A stretch of DNA of 64,000 nucleotides, from positions 62,001 through 126,000 of the forward strand of contig VSCH01000002.1 in the NCBI GenBank assembly GCA_047459075.1. Reading direction: 5' to 3'. Source of the stretch: ZC4RG19 sp017577565 (GTDB lineage: Bacteria > Actinomycetota > Acidimicrobiia > Acidimicrobiales > VFJN01). Positions 7,709 through 15,474 of the stretch are shown piece after piece (positions within the stretch are counted from its first letter, which is position 1; the number at the start of each line of letters is the position of its first letter). The notes below the pieces were generated by a model. The model was given only the letters and a program-made list of their open reading frames with translations, searched no databases and was not told where the DNA came from. The position numbers and the translations under genes are program-made.

Positions 7709-8596
7709 GTGATCATCGTCGGAACCGGGGACGGCGTCGTCGAGCTCGCGCTCGACGGCACGGTCGAGCGCCGGGCGCTGCCCGGGTCGGACGTCGTCGC
7801 GGTGTCCGGCGACTGGGCCATCGCCGGCGGCAAGGTGGTGAACCTCGACAGCGGCTCGCCGGTCGACCTCCCCGACGGGCTGGCCCCCCGGTGCGTCCAG
7901 GCCCTCGACGGCGGCCGGGCGCTGGTGGGCACGACCGACGCCCGCATCGTGACCGTCGGCGGGCCGGAGGGGGTCGAGCGCGACGCCGCCTTCGACACCC
8001 TGCCCCAGCGGTCGTCCTGGACGACGCCGTGGGGCGGCCCGCCGGACACCCGGTCGCTCACCCTCGGGCCCACCGGCCCGGTCGCGGGGGTCCACGTGGG
8101 CGGGGTGTGGCGCCGCGACGACGACACCTGGGTCGAGGTCGTCGAGGCCGACGCCGACAACCACCAGGTCACCTACGCCGAGGACGTCCTGGCCGTCGCC
8201 GCGGCCGTCGGCGTGGGCGTGAGCCGCGACGGCGGGGACACGTGGCACTGGAGCGACGCGGGCCTGCACGCGCCCTACTGCCGGGCCGTCGCCATCGCGG
8301 ACGGCTGGCTGCTCGCCAGCGCCTCGACCGGGCCCGCGACCCGGGAGGCCGCCGTCTACCGCCGCCCGCTCGACGACCCCGAGGCCCCCTTCACCCGCTG
8401 CGGCAGCGACGACGGCGACGGCCTGCCCGCCTCGCTCCCCTACAACGTCGACACCTTCGAGCTGGCCGCCGTGGGCGAGCTGGTGGCCGTCGGCACGCCG
8501 ACGGGCGACGTCCACCTGTCCGAGGACGCCGGCGCGACGTGGCGCACGCTGGCCACCGCCCTCCCCGGGGTGCGCTGCGTGAGCTTCGCCGCCTGA
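7709..8596 (+). CDS. BNR/Asp-box beta-propeller-like protein
   Basis: The 295-residue protein has two clear Asp-box turns, SRDGGDTW and SEDAGATW, of the kind found in sialidase, sortilin and photosystem-assembly beta-propellers. It also has repeated strand-rich segments (VGTGDGVVEL, VGTTDARIVTV, VGTPTGDVHL). No signal peptide or transmembrane segment is visible, so it is probably cytoplasmic. Catalytic residues of sialidases are not evident. It sits alone on the plus strand between hisH and hisB. The function is not recognised. Confidence 0.75.
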   Translation: MIIVGTGDGVVELALDGTVERRALPGSDVVAVSGDWAIAGGKVVNLDSGSPVDLPDGLAPRCVQALDGGRALVGTTDARIVTVGGPEGVERDAAFDTLPQRSSWTTPWGGPPDTRSLTLGPTGPVAGVHVGGVWRRDDDTWVEVVEADADNHQVTYAEDVLAVAAAVGVGVSRDGGDTWHWSDAGLHAPYCRAVAIADGWLLASASTGPATREAAVYRRPLDDPEAPFTRCGSDDGDGLPASLPYNVDTFELAAVGELVAVGTPTGDVHLSEDAGATWRTLATALPGVRCVSFAA

Positions 8597-8624
8597 GCCC
8601 GGGCCGGCGGGCCCGGCGGGGGCG

Positions 8625-9224
8625 TCAGCCCGACAGCGTGCCCTTCGTCGAGGGCACGCCCCTGCCCTCGACCCGGACGGCGTCCCGCAGGCAGCGGGCC
8701 ACGCCCTTGAAGGACGCCTCGATCACGTGGTGGGTGTTGCGCCCGGCCCGCCGGGTGACGTGCAGGGTGATGCCCGCGTTGGTGGCGAACGACTGCCAGA
8801 AGTGCTCGGCCATCTCGGGGTTGAACGGCGGGTCGCCGAGCGGGAGGACCTGGCCGATCGGAACGTCGTAGGCGAGGTACGGGCGGCCGGACACGTCGAG
8901 CGCCACCTCGACGAGCGCCTCGTCGAGCGGGAACAGGCCGCTGGCGAAGCGGCGGATCCCCGCCTTGTCGCCCAGCGCCTCCCGGAAGCACTCCCCGAGG
9001 ACGATGGCCACGTCCTCGATCGTGTGGTGGCCGTCGACCTCGAGGTCGCCCTGCGCCTCGACGACGAGGTCGAACCCGCCGTGCCGCCCGAGCTGGTCGA
9101 GCATGTGGTCGAAGAACGGCAGCCCGGTGGCCGCGTGGACCTTGCCCTCCGGGCCGTCGAGGTCGAGCGCGACGGCCACCGAGGTCTCGCGGGTGGTGCG
9201 GCGGCGGCTGGCGGAGCGGGTCAT
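8625..9224 (-). CDS. hisB: Imidazoleglycerol-phosphate dehydratase
   Basis: HisB dehydrates IGP to imidazole acetol phosphate with two Mn ions. The monofunctional 199-residue form is present, without the phosphatase domain. Seen are FFDHMLDQLGRHG, DGHHTIEDVAI and RNTHHVIEASFKG, the His-rich metal sites of the family. The ATG at 9224 overlaps the hisC stop (ATGA), showing translational coupling in hisD-hisC-hisB. Confidence 0.98.
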   Translation of the reverse strand: MTRSASRRRTTRETSVAVALDLDGPEGKVHAATGLPFFDHMLDQLGRHGGFDLVVEAQGDLEVDGHHTIEDVAIVLGECFREALGDKAGIRRFASGLFPLDEALVEVALDVSGRPYLAYDVPIGQVLPLGDPPFNPEMAEHFWQSFATNAGITLHVTRRAGRNTHHVIEASFKGVARCLRDAVRVEGRGVPSTKGTLSG

Positions 9225-10279
9225 GTGAGCACCTCGCGCAGGGCGGACAGGAAGGCGTCGTCCTCGGCGGGCGTGCCGATCGTGACACGCAGGCAGCCGT
9301 CGAGGCGAGGCCAGGACGAGCAGTTCCGCACCAGGACCGAGCGCTCGACGAGGGCCTTCCACACCTCGTCGCCCGAGCGCTCCCGGGGCCGGAACAGCAC
9401 GAAGTTGGCCTCCGAGGGCCAGACGTCGACCGGCAGCTCGCGCAGCGCGGCGAGCAGCCGTCCCCGCTCCTCGACCAGCCGGGCCACCCGGGCCTCCATC
9501 TCCTCGACGTGGGCGACGGCCAGGGTGCCCGCCACCTGGGTGACGGCGTCGAGGTGGTAGGGCAGCACGACCTTGTCCAGCTCGGCGACGAGCCACGACG
9601 GCCCGACGAGGTAGCCGAGCCGGCCGGCCGCCATCGACCAGGTCTTGGAGAACGTGCGGGTGACGACGACGTCCCGCCCCTCGTCCACGAGCTCGAGCGC
9701 CGACCAGCGGGCGAACTGCCCGTAGGCCTCGTCCACGACCAGCAGGCCCGGCGCCAGGTCGGCGACCGCGGCCACCGCCTCCGGCGGCTCGACCAGACCG
9801 GTCGGGTTGTTGGGCGAGCACAGGAACGTGACCACCGGCTCGTGCGCCTCGAGCACCCGGCGGACCTCGTCGAGGTCGAGGGTGAGGTCGGCGGCCCGCT
9901 CGCCGGTGCAGACGGCGGTCCCGGTGATGCGGGCGATGTGGCCGTGCAGCGCGTACGTCGGCTCGAACACCGCGGCCGTGCGCCCCGGCCCGCCGTAGGC
10001 GAGCAGCAGGGTCTGCAGCACCTCGTTGGAGCCGTTGGCCGCGAACACCTGGTCGGGCGCCACCCCGTGCAGCTCGGCGAGCGCGGTCCGCAGGGCGGTG
10101 TAGGACCGGTCGGGGTACCGGTTCCAGCGGACGCGGCGCACCTCCTCGGCCAGCCGCTCGACGAACGCCGGCGGCGGCGGCTCGGGCGCCTCGTTGGTGT
10201 TCAGCCGGACCGCCACGTCGAGCTGCGGCGAGTGGTAGCCCGGCATGAGGGCGACGTCGGGGCGGGGCTCGACGGTCAC
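9221..10279 (-). CDS. hisC: Histidinol-phosphate aminotransferase
   Basis: HisC is a PLP class I/II aminotransferase acting on imidazole acetol phosphate. Key parts are NTNEAPEPPP at the N-terminus, ANGSNEVLQTLL, CSPNNPTG, VVDEAYGQF and the PLP lysine in TRTFSKTWSMAAGRLG. A GTG at 10279 overlaps the hisD stop (GTGA) and is preceded by AGGGGG, giving 352 residues, a normal length. Confidence 0.97.
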   Translation of the reverse strand: MTVEPRPDVALMPGYHSPQLDVAVRLNTNEAPEPPPPAFVERLAEEVRRVRWNRYPDRSYTALRTALAELHGVAPDQVFAANGSNEVLQTLLLAYGGPGRTAAVFEPTYALHGHIARITGTAVCTGERAADLTLDLDEVRRVLEAHEPVVTFLCSPNNPTGLVEPPEAVAAVADLAPGLLVVDEAYGQFARWSALELVDEGRDVVVTRTFSKTWSMAAGRLGYLVGPSWLVAELDKVVLPYHLDAVTQVAGTLAVAHVEEMEARVARLVEERGRLLAALRELPVDVWPSEANFVLFRPRERSGDEVWKALVERSVLVRNCSSWPRLDGCLRVTIGTPAEDDAFLSALREVLT

Positions 10280-11583
10280 GCCGACCCCCTCGCCGCCGCC
10301 TGCCGCAGGCGGACCGACTCGGCGTGGGCGGGCAGCCCCTCGTACTCGGCCAGGGCCACGACGTGCGGGGCCACCTGGGCCAGGCCCTCCTCGCCGACGG
10401 TCACGACGTGGACGTGCTTGCGGAAGTCGTCGACCCGCAGCGCCCCGGCGAAGCGCGCCGAGCCGAAGGTGGGCAGCACGTGGTTGGGCCCGGCGACGTA
10501 GTCGCCGATCGAGGCCGGCGCCATCGGGCCGCAGAACACCGCGCCGGCGTGCCGCACCAGCGGCACCAGCGCGGCGGCGTCCTCGACGAGCAGCTCGAGG
10601 TGCTCGGGCGCGATGGCGTTGGCCACCGCCAGGGCCTGCTCGGGGTCGTCGCACACCACGGCGTGGCCACCCTCGGCCAGCGTCGCCTCGAGGTGCTCCC
10701 GCCGGGGCGAGGCGGGCACCAGCCGCTCGACCTCGGCGACCACGGCGTCGGCCACCGACTCGTCCCAGGTGACGAGCCAGGCGAGCCCGTCCGGGCCGTG
10801 CTCGGCCTGGACGACGACGTCGATGGCGGCCAGCTCCGGGGGCGTCGAGGCGTCGGCCACGACGACGACCTCGGACGGGCCGGCGAACGACGACGGCACG
10901 CCGACGAGCCCGAGGCCGGCGACCTCGCGCTTGGCCTGGGCCACCCGGGCCGAGCCCGGCCCGACGATGACGTCGACCGGCCGGATCGACTCGGTGCCGA
11001 AGGCCAGGGCGGCGATCGCCGCCGGCCCGCCGACCCGGTAGACCTCGTCGGCGCCGGCCAGCGCCGCGGCGGCGAGGATGCCGGCCGGCACGGACCCGTC
11101 CGGCCGGGCCGGGCTGACCAGCACGACCTCCGGCACGCCGGCGACCTTGGCGGGCACCACCGTCATGAGCGCCGTCGACGCCAGCGGGGCCAGCGCGCTG
11201 GGCACGTAGCAGCCGGCCCGGTCGACCGGCCGCACGACCTCGCGGACCTCGACGGCGCCGTTGCGGTGGACGACCTCGTCGCCCAGCTGGGCGGTGTGGT
11301 AGGCGGCGATGTTGGCGTGCGCCACCTCGAGCGCGGCCCGCAGGTCGGCCGGGATCTCCTCCAGCGCCCGGGCGACCTCGTCGGGCGACACCCGGAGGTC
11401 GTCGAGCTCGACCCCGTCGTAGCGGGCGGCGAAGTCGCGCAGGGCGGCGTCGCCGCGCTCGCGCACCTCGGCGAGGACGGCGCGCACCTCCTCCACGGGC
11501 GGTTCTGTCTGGGCCGCGGGCCGCGGCAGCCGGCGACGGAGGTCGGCGGTGCCGGTCCCGCGCAGGTCGAGACGGCGGAGCAC
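10276..11583 (-). CDS. hisD: Histidinol dehydrogenase
   Basis: HisD makes histidine from histidinol with two NAD and Zn. The family signature is present: PVDRAGCYVPS, the KVAGVPEVVLVSP strand, the zinc/NAD region QAEHGPDG and the C-terminal IGDYVAGPNHVLPT. The GTG at 11583 (435 residues) is chosen because it yields the usual LRRLDLRG start and lies 8 bases below TAGCGT. A TTG 9 bases upstream is possible. It heads hisD-hisC-hisB; hisG is not in the window. Confidence 0.96.
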   Translation of the reverse strand: MLRRLDLRGTGTADLRRRLPRPAAQTEPPVEEVRAVLAEVRERGDAALRDFAARYDGVELDDLRVSPDEVARALEEIPADLRAALEVAHANIAAYHTAQLGDEVVHRNGAVEVREVVRPVDRAGCYVPSALAPLASTALMTVVPAKVAGVPEVVLVSPARPDGSVPAGILAAAALAGADEVYRVGGPAAIAALAFGTESIRPVDVIVGPGSARVAQAKREVAGLGLVGVPSSFAGPSEVVVVADASTPPELAAIDVVVQAEHGPDGLAWLVTWDESVADAVVAEVERLVPASPRREHLEATLAEGGHAVVCDDPEQALAVANAIAPEHLELLVEDAAALVPLVRHAGAVFCGPMAPASIGDYVAGPNHVLPTFGSARFAGALRVDDFRKHVHVVTVGEEGLAQVAPHVVALAEYEGLPAHAESVRLRQAAARGSA

Positions 11584-11591
11584 GTCAGGCA

Positions 11592-11614
11592 ACGCTACCG
11601 GCGTCCGCTAGAAC
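11592..11614. promoter_or_regulatory. Divergent -10 boxes of hisD and the small ORF
   Basis: Minus-strand TAGCGT (11592-11597) ends 8 bases before the hisD GTG. Plus-strand TAGAAC (11609-11614) ends 7 bases before the ATG at 11622. Both would give leaderless messages. Confidence 0.45.
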
Positions 11615-11621
11615 CCCCGGC

Positions 11622-11813
11622 ATGGAAAGCGACCGGGCCGAGCTGTCCGCCCTGGCCACCTCCCTCGACGAGCTGACCCGCCGCATCACGGCGACCGCCG
11701 ACCGCTACCGGGGCTCGCCCCGCGACGACGTCGCCGACGGCCTCTACGAGGTCGAGCGGTCGCTGCTCACCGCGGCCCGCAAGCTCGACCGGGTGCTGCG
11801 GGCCATGGGCTGA
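11622..11813 (+). CDS. Small helical protein of unknown function (63 aa)
   Basis: A 63-residue frame starts with ATG at 11622 and is predicted mostly helical and charged (SALATSLDELTRRI, VERSLLTAARKLDRVLRAM). It has heptad-like leucine spacing and could form a short coiled coil or helical hairpin. It has its own TAGAAC -10-like box at leaderless distance and strong third-position G/C bias. The opposite-strand frame has no plausible protein. I recognise no family. Confidence 0.6.
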   Translation: MESDRAELSALATSLDELTRRITATADRYRGSPRDDVADGLYEVERSLLTAARKLDRVLRAMG

Positions 11814-11842
11814 CGCGTCGGGGGCGGCCGGCGGGAAAACGA

Positions 11843-11869
11843 CGACGGCGCCCCGACGGGGCGCCGTCG
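11843..11869 (-). terminator. Rho-independent terminator of nth
   Basis: A perfect 12-bp stem (CGACGGCGCCCC) closes over a GAC loop. On the minus strand it is followed at once by TCGTTTTCCC, a T-rich run, so it suits transcription leaving nth. On the plus strand there is no T-run, though the hairpin may also slow transcripts from the small ORF. Confidence 0.7.
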
Positions 11870-11927
11870 CGGCGACATCGGGCGGCGGATCCCGACGTCG
11901 CTCTGTACCAGGTGGCGGGAACCTGGT
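11843..11927 (-). ncRNA. Candidate structured RNA or 3'-UTR between nth and the small ORF
   Basis: Three successive hairpins occupy the 168-base gap. ACCAGGT/ACCTGGT is at 11907-11927. A long stem with GCGAC/GTCGC plus TCGGG/CCCGA is at 11872-11901. The terminator is at 11843-11869. Read on the minus strand this is two hairpins and a terminator, the shape of a small RNA or a processed nth 3'-UTR. No known family was recognised and no promoter was found. Confidence 0.3.
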
Positions 11928-11981
11928 CACCCTCCACCCTACCCCGTCGGCGCCGCCGGTCGCGCGCCGGCGACCGTGGGA

Positions 11982-12641
11982 TCACACCGCGAACGCCGAG
12001 GGGCAGATGTCGGCCAGCACGCAGACGTCGCAGCGGGGCTTGCGGGCCTTGCACACCGCCCGGCCGTGCAGGATCAGCCGCAGGCTGAGCACCCCCCGCT
12101 CGCCGGCCCTGACCATCGGGTTCAGCTCGAGCTCGACCTTCACCGGGTCGGTCTGCTCGGTCAGCCCGAGGCGCCGGGACAGCCGCAGCACGTGGGTGTC
12201 GACCGGCAGGCCCGGCAGCCCGAGGGCGACGCTGCGCACGACGTTGGCCGTCTTGCGCCCGACCCCGGGGATGGTGACGAGGTCGGACATCTTGTGGGGC
12301 ACCTCGCCGCCGAACCGCTCCACGAGGGCGGTGGCCATGCCGATGATGCTGCGGGCCTTGTTGCGGTAGAAGCCGGTCGTCCGGATGATCTCCTCGACCT
12401 CGGCGGGGTCGGCGGCGGCGAGGTCGTGGGGGGTCGGGTACTTGGCGAACAGGGTGGGCGTCACCATGTTCACCCGCTCGTCGGTCGTCTGGGCCGACAG
12501 GATCGTGGCGGTGAGCAGCTCGTAGGCGTTGCGGTGCTGGAGCGCGCACAGCTCCTTCGCCGTGCCCGGGTACTCGCGTGCGAGGCGCTCGGCGACGACC
12601 CGGGCCCGGCCCTTGGGGCTGCGGGGGCGAGCGGTGGCCAT
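11982..12641 (-). CDS. nth: Endonuclease III
   Basis: Nth removes oxidised pyrimidines and nicks the abasic site in base-excision repair. The 219-residue protein has the helix-hairpin-helix LVTIPGVGRKTANVV with catalytic Lys130 and the catalytic Asp148 in PVDTHV. Its 4Fe-4S cluster motif Cys-x6-Cys-x2-Cys-x5-Cys lies at residues 197-213. The ATG at 12641 is 7 bases below TAGTGT, so it is leaderless. It is divergent from mshD. Confidence 0.97.
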   Translation of the reverse strand: MATARPRSPKGRARVVAERLAREYPGTAKELCALQHRNAYELLTATILSAQTTDERVNMVTPTLFAKYPTPHDLAAADPAEVEEIIRTTGFYRNKARSIIGMATALVERFGGEVPHKMSDLVTIPGVGRKTANVVRSVALGLPGLPVDTHVLRLSRRLGLTEQTDPVKVELELNPMVRAGERGVLSLRLILHGRAVCKARKPRCDVCVLADICPSAFAV

Positions 12642-12648
12642 CGCCCGG

Positions 12649-12671
12649 ACACTACCGGGCGGTCCTAGCCT
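12649..12671. promoter_or_regulatory. Divergent leaderless promoters of nth and mshD
   Basis: Minus-strand TAGTGT (12649-12654) lies 7 bases before the nth ATG. Plus-strand TAGCCT (12666-12671) lies 6 bases before the mshD GTG. The whole gap is 36 bases. Confidence 0.55.
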
Positions 12672-12677
12672 GCAGGC

Positions 12678-13589
12678 GTGGGCCGGTTCGAGATCACCCG
12701 CCAGCGCAGCCCCGAGGACGCCGCCGCCGTCGCCGAGCTCATCCGCTCGGCCGAGGAGGCGGTCGGCCACGAGCTCGTCACCGAGCACCTGTTCCACGAC
12801 GGCGCCTTCGGCGGGGGCGGCGACACGACCGACCTCGTGGCCTGGGACGCCCGGGGCCGGCCCCTCGCCTACGCGCAGGTGGTCCGGGGCCGGCGCCGCT
12901 GGGAGCTCGAGCTGGTCTACGACCACGAGCCCGACCGGGTCGGCGAGGCCCTGGCGGCCGCCGAGGAGGTGCTGCGGGCGGCGACGTCCGCGGTCGCCCG
13001 GGCCGGGGGCGGCCACGTCCACCTCTGGATCACCCAGCCGACCGAGGCCCACCACCGGCTGGCCGCCGCCGTCGGGCTCGAGCCGGGCCGCGACCTGTGG
13101 CAGCTCCGCCGCCCCCTGCCCGTGGGCGAGCCGTGGGACCTGAAGGTGCGCCCGTTCGTCGTCGGCCGGGACGAGGAGGCGTGGCTCGAGCTGAACAACC
13201 GGGCCTTCGACTGGCACCCCGAGCAGGGCGGCTGGACGCTCGAGGACCTGCGCAGCCGGGAGGCGGAGCCGTGGTTCGACCCCGAGGGCTTCCTCCTCCA
13301 CGAGATCGACGGGCGGCTGGCCGGCTTCTGCTGGACGAAGGTGCACGCCGACCACGACCCGCCGCTCGGCGAGATCTACGTCATCGCCGTCGACCCCGCG
13401 CTCCACGCCCGGGGGCTCGGGCGCCAGCTCGTGCTCGCCGGGCTCGACCACCTCCACCGCCGGGGCCAGCGCACCGGCATGCTCTACGTCGACGCGACCA
13501 ACGAGCGGGCCACCCGGCTGTACTTCGACCTCGGCTTCCGCATCCACCACACCGACCGGGCGTTCGTCGGCGACGTCGCCCCCGCCTGA
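12678..13589 (+). CDS. mshD: Mycothiol synthase
   Basis: MshD acetylates Cys-GlcN-inositol with acetyl-CoA, the last step of mycothiol synthesis. The 303-residue protein has two GNAT domains. The C-terminal one carries NNRAFDWHPEQGGW, GFCWTKVH, GEIYVIAVDP, GLGRQLVLAGLDHL and YVDATNERATRLYFDLGF, close to known MshD. The N-terminal GNAT half is degenerate, as usual. Mycothiol is confined to Actinomycetota, so this gene is one basis for the taxonomic call. The GTG start is leaderless. Confidence 0.95.
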   Translation: MGRFEITRQRSPEDAAAVAELIRSAEEAVGHELVTEHLFHDGAFGGGGDTTDLVAWDARGRPLAYAQVVRGRRRWELELVYDHEPDRVGEALAAAEEVLRAATSAVARAGGGHVHLWITQPTEAHHRLAAAVGLEPGRDLWQLRRPLPVGEPWDLKVRPFVVGRDEEAWLELNNRAFDWHPEQGGWTLEDLRSREAEPWFDPEGFLLHEIDGRLAGFCWTKVHADHDPPLGEIYVIAVDPALHARGLGRQLVLAGLDHLHRRGQRTGMLYVDATNERATRLYFDLGFRIHHTDRAFVGDVAPA

Positions 13590-13628
13590 GCGCACCCCGG
13601 CGACCCGGGCGGCCGCGGCGGTCGCCCG

Positions 13629-14366
13629 TCACACGCCGGCGATGCCGACGAGGTTGCCGACGGCGTAGGTGACGGCCGCCGGCACGAGCGTGAACAGCAC
13701 CTGGCGCACGACGGCCCGCAGCCACCCGCCGCCGGTCGCCCGGGCGACGAGCACGCCGACCGTGCAGGCCGCGGCGATGCCGAGGACGACCGAGGCGACG
13801 ACCGCCGCCATCCCCCGGGTGACGAACCAGGGCACGAGCGGCACGAGCCCGCCCAGCGAGAAGGCGAAGAACGACGAGGTGCCGGCCGCGAGCGGCGAGC
13901 CGAGCTGCTGGGGGTCGATGCCCAGCTCCTCGCGGGCGTGGGTCTCGAGCGCGGTCTCCGGGTCGCGCATGAGGGCGTCGGCCACCTTGCGGGCGATCTG
14001 CGGCCGCAGGCCCCGCATCTCGTAGATGTGGGCCAGCTCGTCGCGCTCGGCCTCGGGCCGGCGCTCGAGCGAGCGGGCCTCGACGGCCAGCTCGTAGCGC
14101 AGCAGCTCGGACTGCACCCGCATCGAGTTGTACTCGCCGGCCGCCATCGAGATCGCCCCGGACACCAGACCGGCCAGCCCGGCCAGGCGGACGACGGCCG
14201 GCGCGGGGTCGGCGCCGGCGACGCCGAGGATGAGCCCCATGTTGCTGACCAGCCCGTCGCTGACGCCGAAGACCGCGGCGCGGGCCGCCCCGCCCTGCAC
14301 GTCGCGGTGCTCGTAGTCGGGGTGGGCGGTGCGGAGGCGGCGGGGCCGGTCCGAGCGTGTGACCAC
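13629..14366 (-). CDS. VIT1/CCC1-family divalent metal transporter
   Basis: The protein has the VIT-family start HRDVQGGAARAAVFGVSDGLVSN, then LVSGAISMAAGEYNSM in the first membrane pair. A cytoplasmic Glu-rich helical domain follows (ERRPEAERDELAHIYEMRGL), like the metal-binding domain of VIT1, and there are three further hydrophobic segments near the end. It probably moves Fe2+ or Mn2+ across the membrane. The GTG at 14366 (245 residues) is chosen because TACCGT lies 6 bases upstream; a longer frame would overlap rlmN. Confidence 0.88.
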   Translation of the reverse strand: MVTRSDRPRRLRTAHPDYEHRDVQGGAARAAVFGVSDGLVSNMGLILGVAGADPAPAVVRLAGLAGLVSGAISMAAGEYNSMRVQSELLRYELAVEARSLERRPEAERDELAHIYEMRGLRPQIARKVADALMRDPETALETHAREELGIDPQQLGSPLAAGTSSFFAFSLGGLVPLVPWFVTRGMAAVVASVVLGIAAACTVGVLVARATGGGWLRAVVRQVLFTLVPAAVTYAVGNLVGIAGV

Positions 14367-14372
14367 GCCGCC

Positions 14373-14404
14373 ACGGTAGCGAGCCGCCGCGGCGGCCCTA
14401 GGCT
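14373..14404. promoter_or_regulatory. Divergent leaderless promoters of the VIT gene and rlmN
   Basis: Minus-strand TACCGT (14373-14378) lies 6 bases before the VIT GTG. Plus-strand TAGGCT (14399-14404) lies 8 bases before the rlmN GTG. Confidence 0.5.
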
Positions 14405-14412
14405 TCACCGGC

Positions 14413-15474
14413 GTGCCCACCCGCTACGACTGCGACCGCGACGCGCTCGCCGAGCTCCTGGCCGGCGAGCCCCGCTACCGCGTCGACCAGGTGTGGGACG
14501 GCCTCCACCGCCAGCTGGCCGCGCCGTCCGAGCTGACCACGCTGCCCAAGGCGCTGCGGGCCCGGCTCGAGGACGAGCTGCCGCCGGCGCTCACACCGGT
14601 GGCCGAGTCCCGCGACCGCCGGGGCACGACGGTCAAGTGGCTGTACGCCCTGCCCGACGGCGCCCGGGTCGAGACCGTGCTCATGCACTACCGCGACCGC
14701 AGCACCGTCTGCGTGTCCAGCCAGGCGGGCTGCGCCATGGGGTGCGGGTTCTGCGCCACGGGCCAGGCCGGCTTCGAGCGCCACCTCACGACCGGCGAGA
14801 TCGTCGAGCAGGTCGTGCGGGCCGCCCGCCGGGCCCGGGACGACGGCCGGCGCCTCGGCAACGTCGTGTTCATGGGCATGGGCGAGCCGCTCGCCAACCT
14901 CGACCGGGTCTGGGCCGCGGTCGAGCGGATCCACCACGACCTCGGCGTGTCGGCCCGCCGCATCACGATCTCGACCGTCGGCCTGGTGCCCGGCATCCGC
15001 CGCCTGGCCGCCGCCGGCCTGCCGGTCAACCTCGCCGTGTCCCTGCACGCCGCCAACGACGCGCTGCGCGACGAGCTCGTGCCGATCAACCGCCGGTACC
15101 CGCTCAGCGTCCTGATGTCCGCGTGCGCCGACCACCTGCGGGCCACGGGGCGCCGGCTGTCGTTCGAGTGGGCGCTGATCGACGGCACGAACGACCGGGC
15201 GAGCGACGCCCGCGAGCTGGCCGAGCTGGCCCGGGGCCTGCCGCTCCCCGCCCACGTGAACCTCATCCCGCTCAACCCGACCCCGGGCTTCGGCACCCCG
15301 GGGTCGCCGCCGGCCCGGGTCGAGCGGTTCCACGGCTGGCTGCGCGACCTCGGGGTCAACGCCACCGTGCGGCGCAACCGGGGCGTCGAGATCGACGCCG
15401 CCTGCGGCCAGCTGGCGGCCCGCGTGCCGGCGCCCGGCCGTCGGCCCGTCGAGGTCAGCGCACGAGCACGGTGA
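14413..15474 (+). CDS. rlmN: Dual-specificity 23S rRNA/tRNA adenine-C2 methyltransferase
   Basis: RlmN is a radical-SAM enzyme that makes 2-methyladenosine in 23S rRNA and tRNA. The 353-residue protein has the SAM cluster motif CAMGCGFC (Cys107, 111, 114), GMGEPLAN, the SLHAAND substrate region and the second catalytic Cys near 331 in DAACGQL. All key residues are kept. It starts at a leaderless GTG. The last 20 bases overlap the convergent nucleotidyltransferase gene. Confidence 0.96.
   Translation: MPTRYDCDRDALAELLAGEPRYRVDQVWDGLHRQLAAPSELTTLPKALRARLEDELPPALTPVAESRDRRGTTVKWLYALPDGARVETVLMHYRDRSTVCVSSQAGCAMGCGFCATGQAGFERHLTTGEIVEQVVRAARRARDDGRRLGNVVFMGMGEPLANLDRVWAAVERIHHDLGVSARRITISTVGLVPGIRRLAAAGLPVNLAVSLHAANDALRDELVPINRRYPLSVLMSACADHLRATGRRLSFEWALIDGTNDRASDARELAELARGLPLPAHVNLIPLNPTPGFGTPGSPPARVERFHGWLRDLGVNATVRRNRGVEIDAACGQLAARVPAPGRRPVEVSARAR

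Noticed and set aside
13599..13626. Terminator between mshD and the VIT gene
   Set aside because: GGCGACC and GGTCGCC can pair, but the loop is 14 bases and there is no T-run; too weak to list.
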